Below, piece after piece: positions 6,639 to 7,091 of a stretch of 7,091 nucleotides of DNA. The first letter of the stretch is position 1; each line of letters starts with the position of its first letter. This stretch comes from Bordetella parapertussis (lineage in GTDB: Bacteria; Pseudomonadota; Gammaproteobacteria; Burkholderiales; Burkholderiaceae_C). Made by a program: the position numbers and the translations under genes. The stretch covers positions 1 through 7,091 of the forward strand of contig CALQBT020000139.1 in assembly GCA_943328885.2 (NCBI GenBank), read 5' to 3'. The notes beneath the pieces are model-generated. The model had not been told where the DNA came from. It searched no databases and saw only the letters and a program-made list of their open reading frames with translations.

Positions 6639-6666
6639 TTGCACCTGCAATCATTGACCTTACAAT
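6639..6666 (+). promoter_or_regulatory. Candidate promoter and operator of the MarR-family gene
   Basis: TACAAT at 6661-6666 is one base from the sigma-70 -10 consensus. TTGCAC at 6639-6644 could be a -35, with a 16-base spacer. The -35 lies within a perfect small inverted repeat, TTGCA-CC-TGCAA (6639-6650), and CAATCAT occurs twice, at 6648-6654 and 6663-6669, one helical turn and a half apart. MarR proteins often bind such elements in their own promoter. The predicted transcript would start at about 6672-6674, on the ATG itself. Confidence 0.42.
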
Positions 6667-6672
6667 CATGCA

Positions 6673-7091
6673 ATGAGTGCCACAGCCACCACCCAGGCCA
6701 TCGCCCGGGGCTGCACCAACTTCAAGCTGCGACAGGTGTCGCGCCGGGTGTCGCAGCGCTATGACCAAGAACTGGCCAAAGCCGGGATCAAGACGACCCA
6801 GTACTCGTTGCTGACGCATCTGGTCAAGCTCGGGCCTATCCGTCCGGGTGACCTGGCGCAGGCGATGACGATGGATGCGTCGACCCTGACGCGCAACGTC
6901 AAACCGCTGGTGGCGGCCGGCTGGGTCGAACTCGGCGCCGGGGCCGACGGCCGCAGCCGCCTGGTCGGCCTGACCGCTGCTGGGCGAGACAAATGCACCG
7001 AGTCGCATCGCCATTGGCGTGTGGCCCAGGCCTCGCTGAACCAACTGCTGGGCGCCGATCGCGTTCAGGCTTTGCATGTGTTGATCGACGA
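6673..7091 (+). CDS. MarR-family winged-helix transcriptional regulator, cut by the right edge
   Basis: The frame from the ATG at 6673 stays open to the end of the window, giving 139 codons; MarR proteins usually have 140-160 residues, so only a short C-terminal tail is missing. The N-terminal dimerisation helix reads CTNFKLRQVSRRVSQRYD (14-31). The winged helix follows: TTQYSLLTHL, IRPGDLAQAM as the first helix of the HTH, DASTLTRNVKPLVAAGWVE (68-86) as recognition helix and linker, and a wing with the DGRSR motif (92-96) before LVGLTAAG. This Cys-Thr-x-Phe opening with KTTQYSLL is common in Burkholderiales MarR proteins. Cys14 might be redox sensitive, as in some relatives, but that is speculation. 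The ATG at 6668 is in another frame. No Shine-Dalgarno precedes the chosen start. Its target may be itself, a gene to the right of the window, or pirin; nothing here decides. Confidence 0.93.
   Translation, partial: MSATATTQAIARGCTNFKLRQVSRRVSQRYDQELAKAGIKTTQYSLLTHLVKLGPIRPGDLAQAMTMDASTLTRNVKPLVAAGWVELGAGADGRSRLVGLTAAGRDKCTESHRHWRVAQASLNQLLGADRVQALHVLID

Noticed and set aside
5651..6673. A 340-codon open frame on the minus strand, opposite pirin.
   Set aside because: Most of it is antisense to pirin, whose metal ligands and Shine-Dalgarno make the plus strand certain. Only its last 43 codons, outside pirin, were kept as a doubtful small ORF.

Overview
The window looks like ordinary chromosome from a high-GC betaproteobacterium, most likely order Burkholderiales (Leptothrix/Rubrivivax/Ideonella-like). 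This rests on strongly GC-rich third codon positions, closely packed genes, and the style of the Orn, GluQRS, pirin and MarR proteins; it is inference, because no rRNA or phylogenetic marker is present. Nine genes are supported, two of them cut by the window edges, plus one doubtful small ORF. I see no tRNA, rRNA, CRISPR array, insertion sequence or phage element, and no gene-free stretch over 300 bases.

Layout. Plus strand, 1-2285: the 3' end of orn (oligoribonuclease), a family 2 polyprenyl-phosphate glycosyltransferase, and a YdjC/ChbG-type deacetylase whose start codon overlaps the glycosyltransferase stop. Minus strand, read from 5660 down to 2301: gluQRS (tRNA-Asp queuosine glutamylation), a small FKBP prolyl isomerase, an ArnT-like membrane glycosyltransferase and a GtrA-family membrane protein. 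The two blocks converge with only 15 bases between stop codons. Plus strand, 5894-6595: a pirin with a perfect Shine-Dalgarno. It is followed by a MarR-family regulator that starts at 6673 and runs off the right edge; its promoter geometry suggests leaderless mRNA. Between gluQRS and pirin lie 233 bases holding a possible 43-codon ORF and an AT-richer patch.

The main point is that the four convergent envelope genes (458-4326) form a coherent set: a GT2 that loads a sugar onto undecaprenyl phosphate, a deacetylase, a small GtrA flippase-like protein, and an ArnT-like transferase for the outer side of the inner membrane. This is the same logic as ArnC/ArnD/ArnEF/ArnT, and closer still to the Francisella FlmF2/NaxD/FlmK and Bordetella Lgm systems, which decorate lipid A phosphate with a free amino-hexosamine. 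No ArnA or ArnB is visible, so a hexosamine such as GlcN or GalN is a better guess than aminoarabinose. The unusual part is that the set is split over two convergent transcripts, with the transferase and flippase apparently in the gluQRS-FKBP operon.
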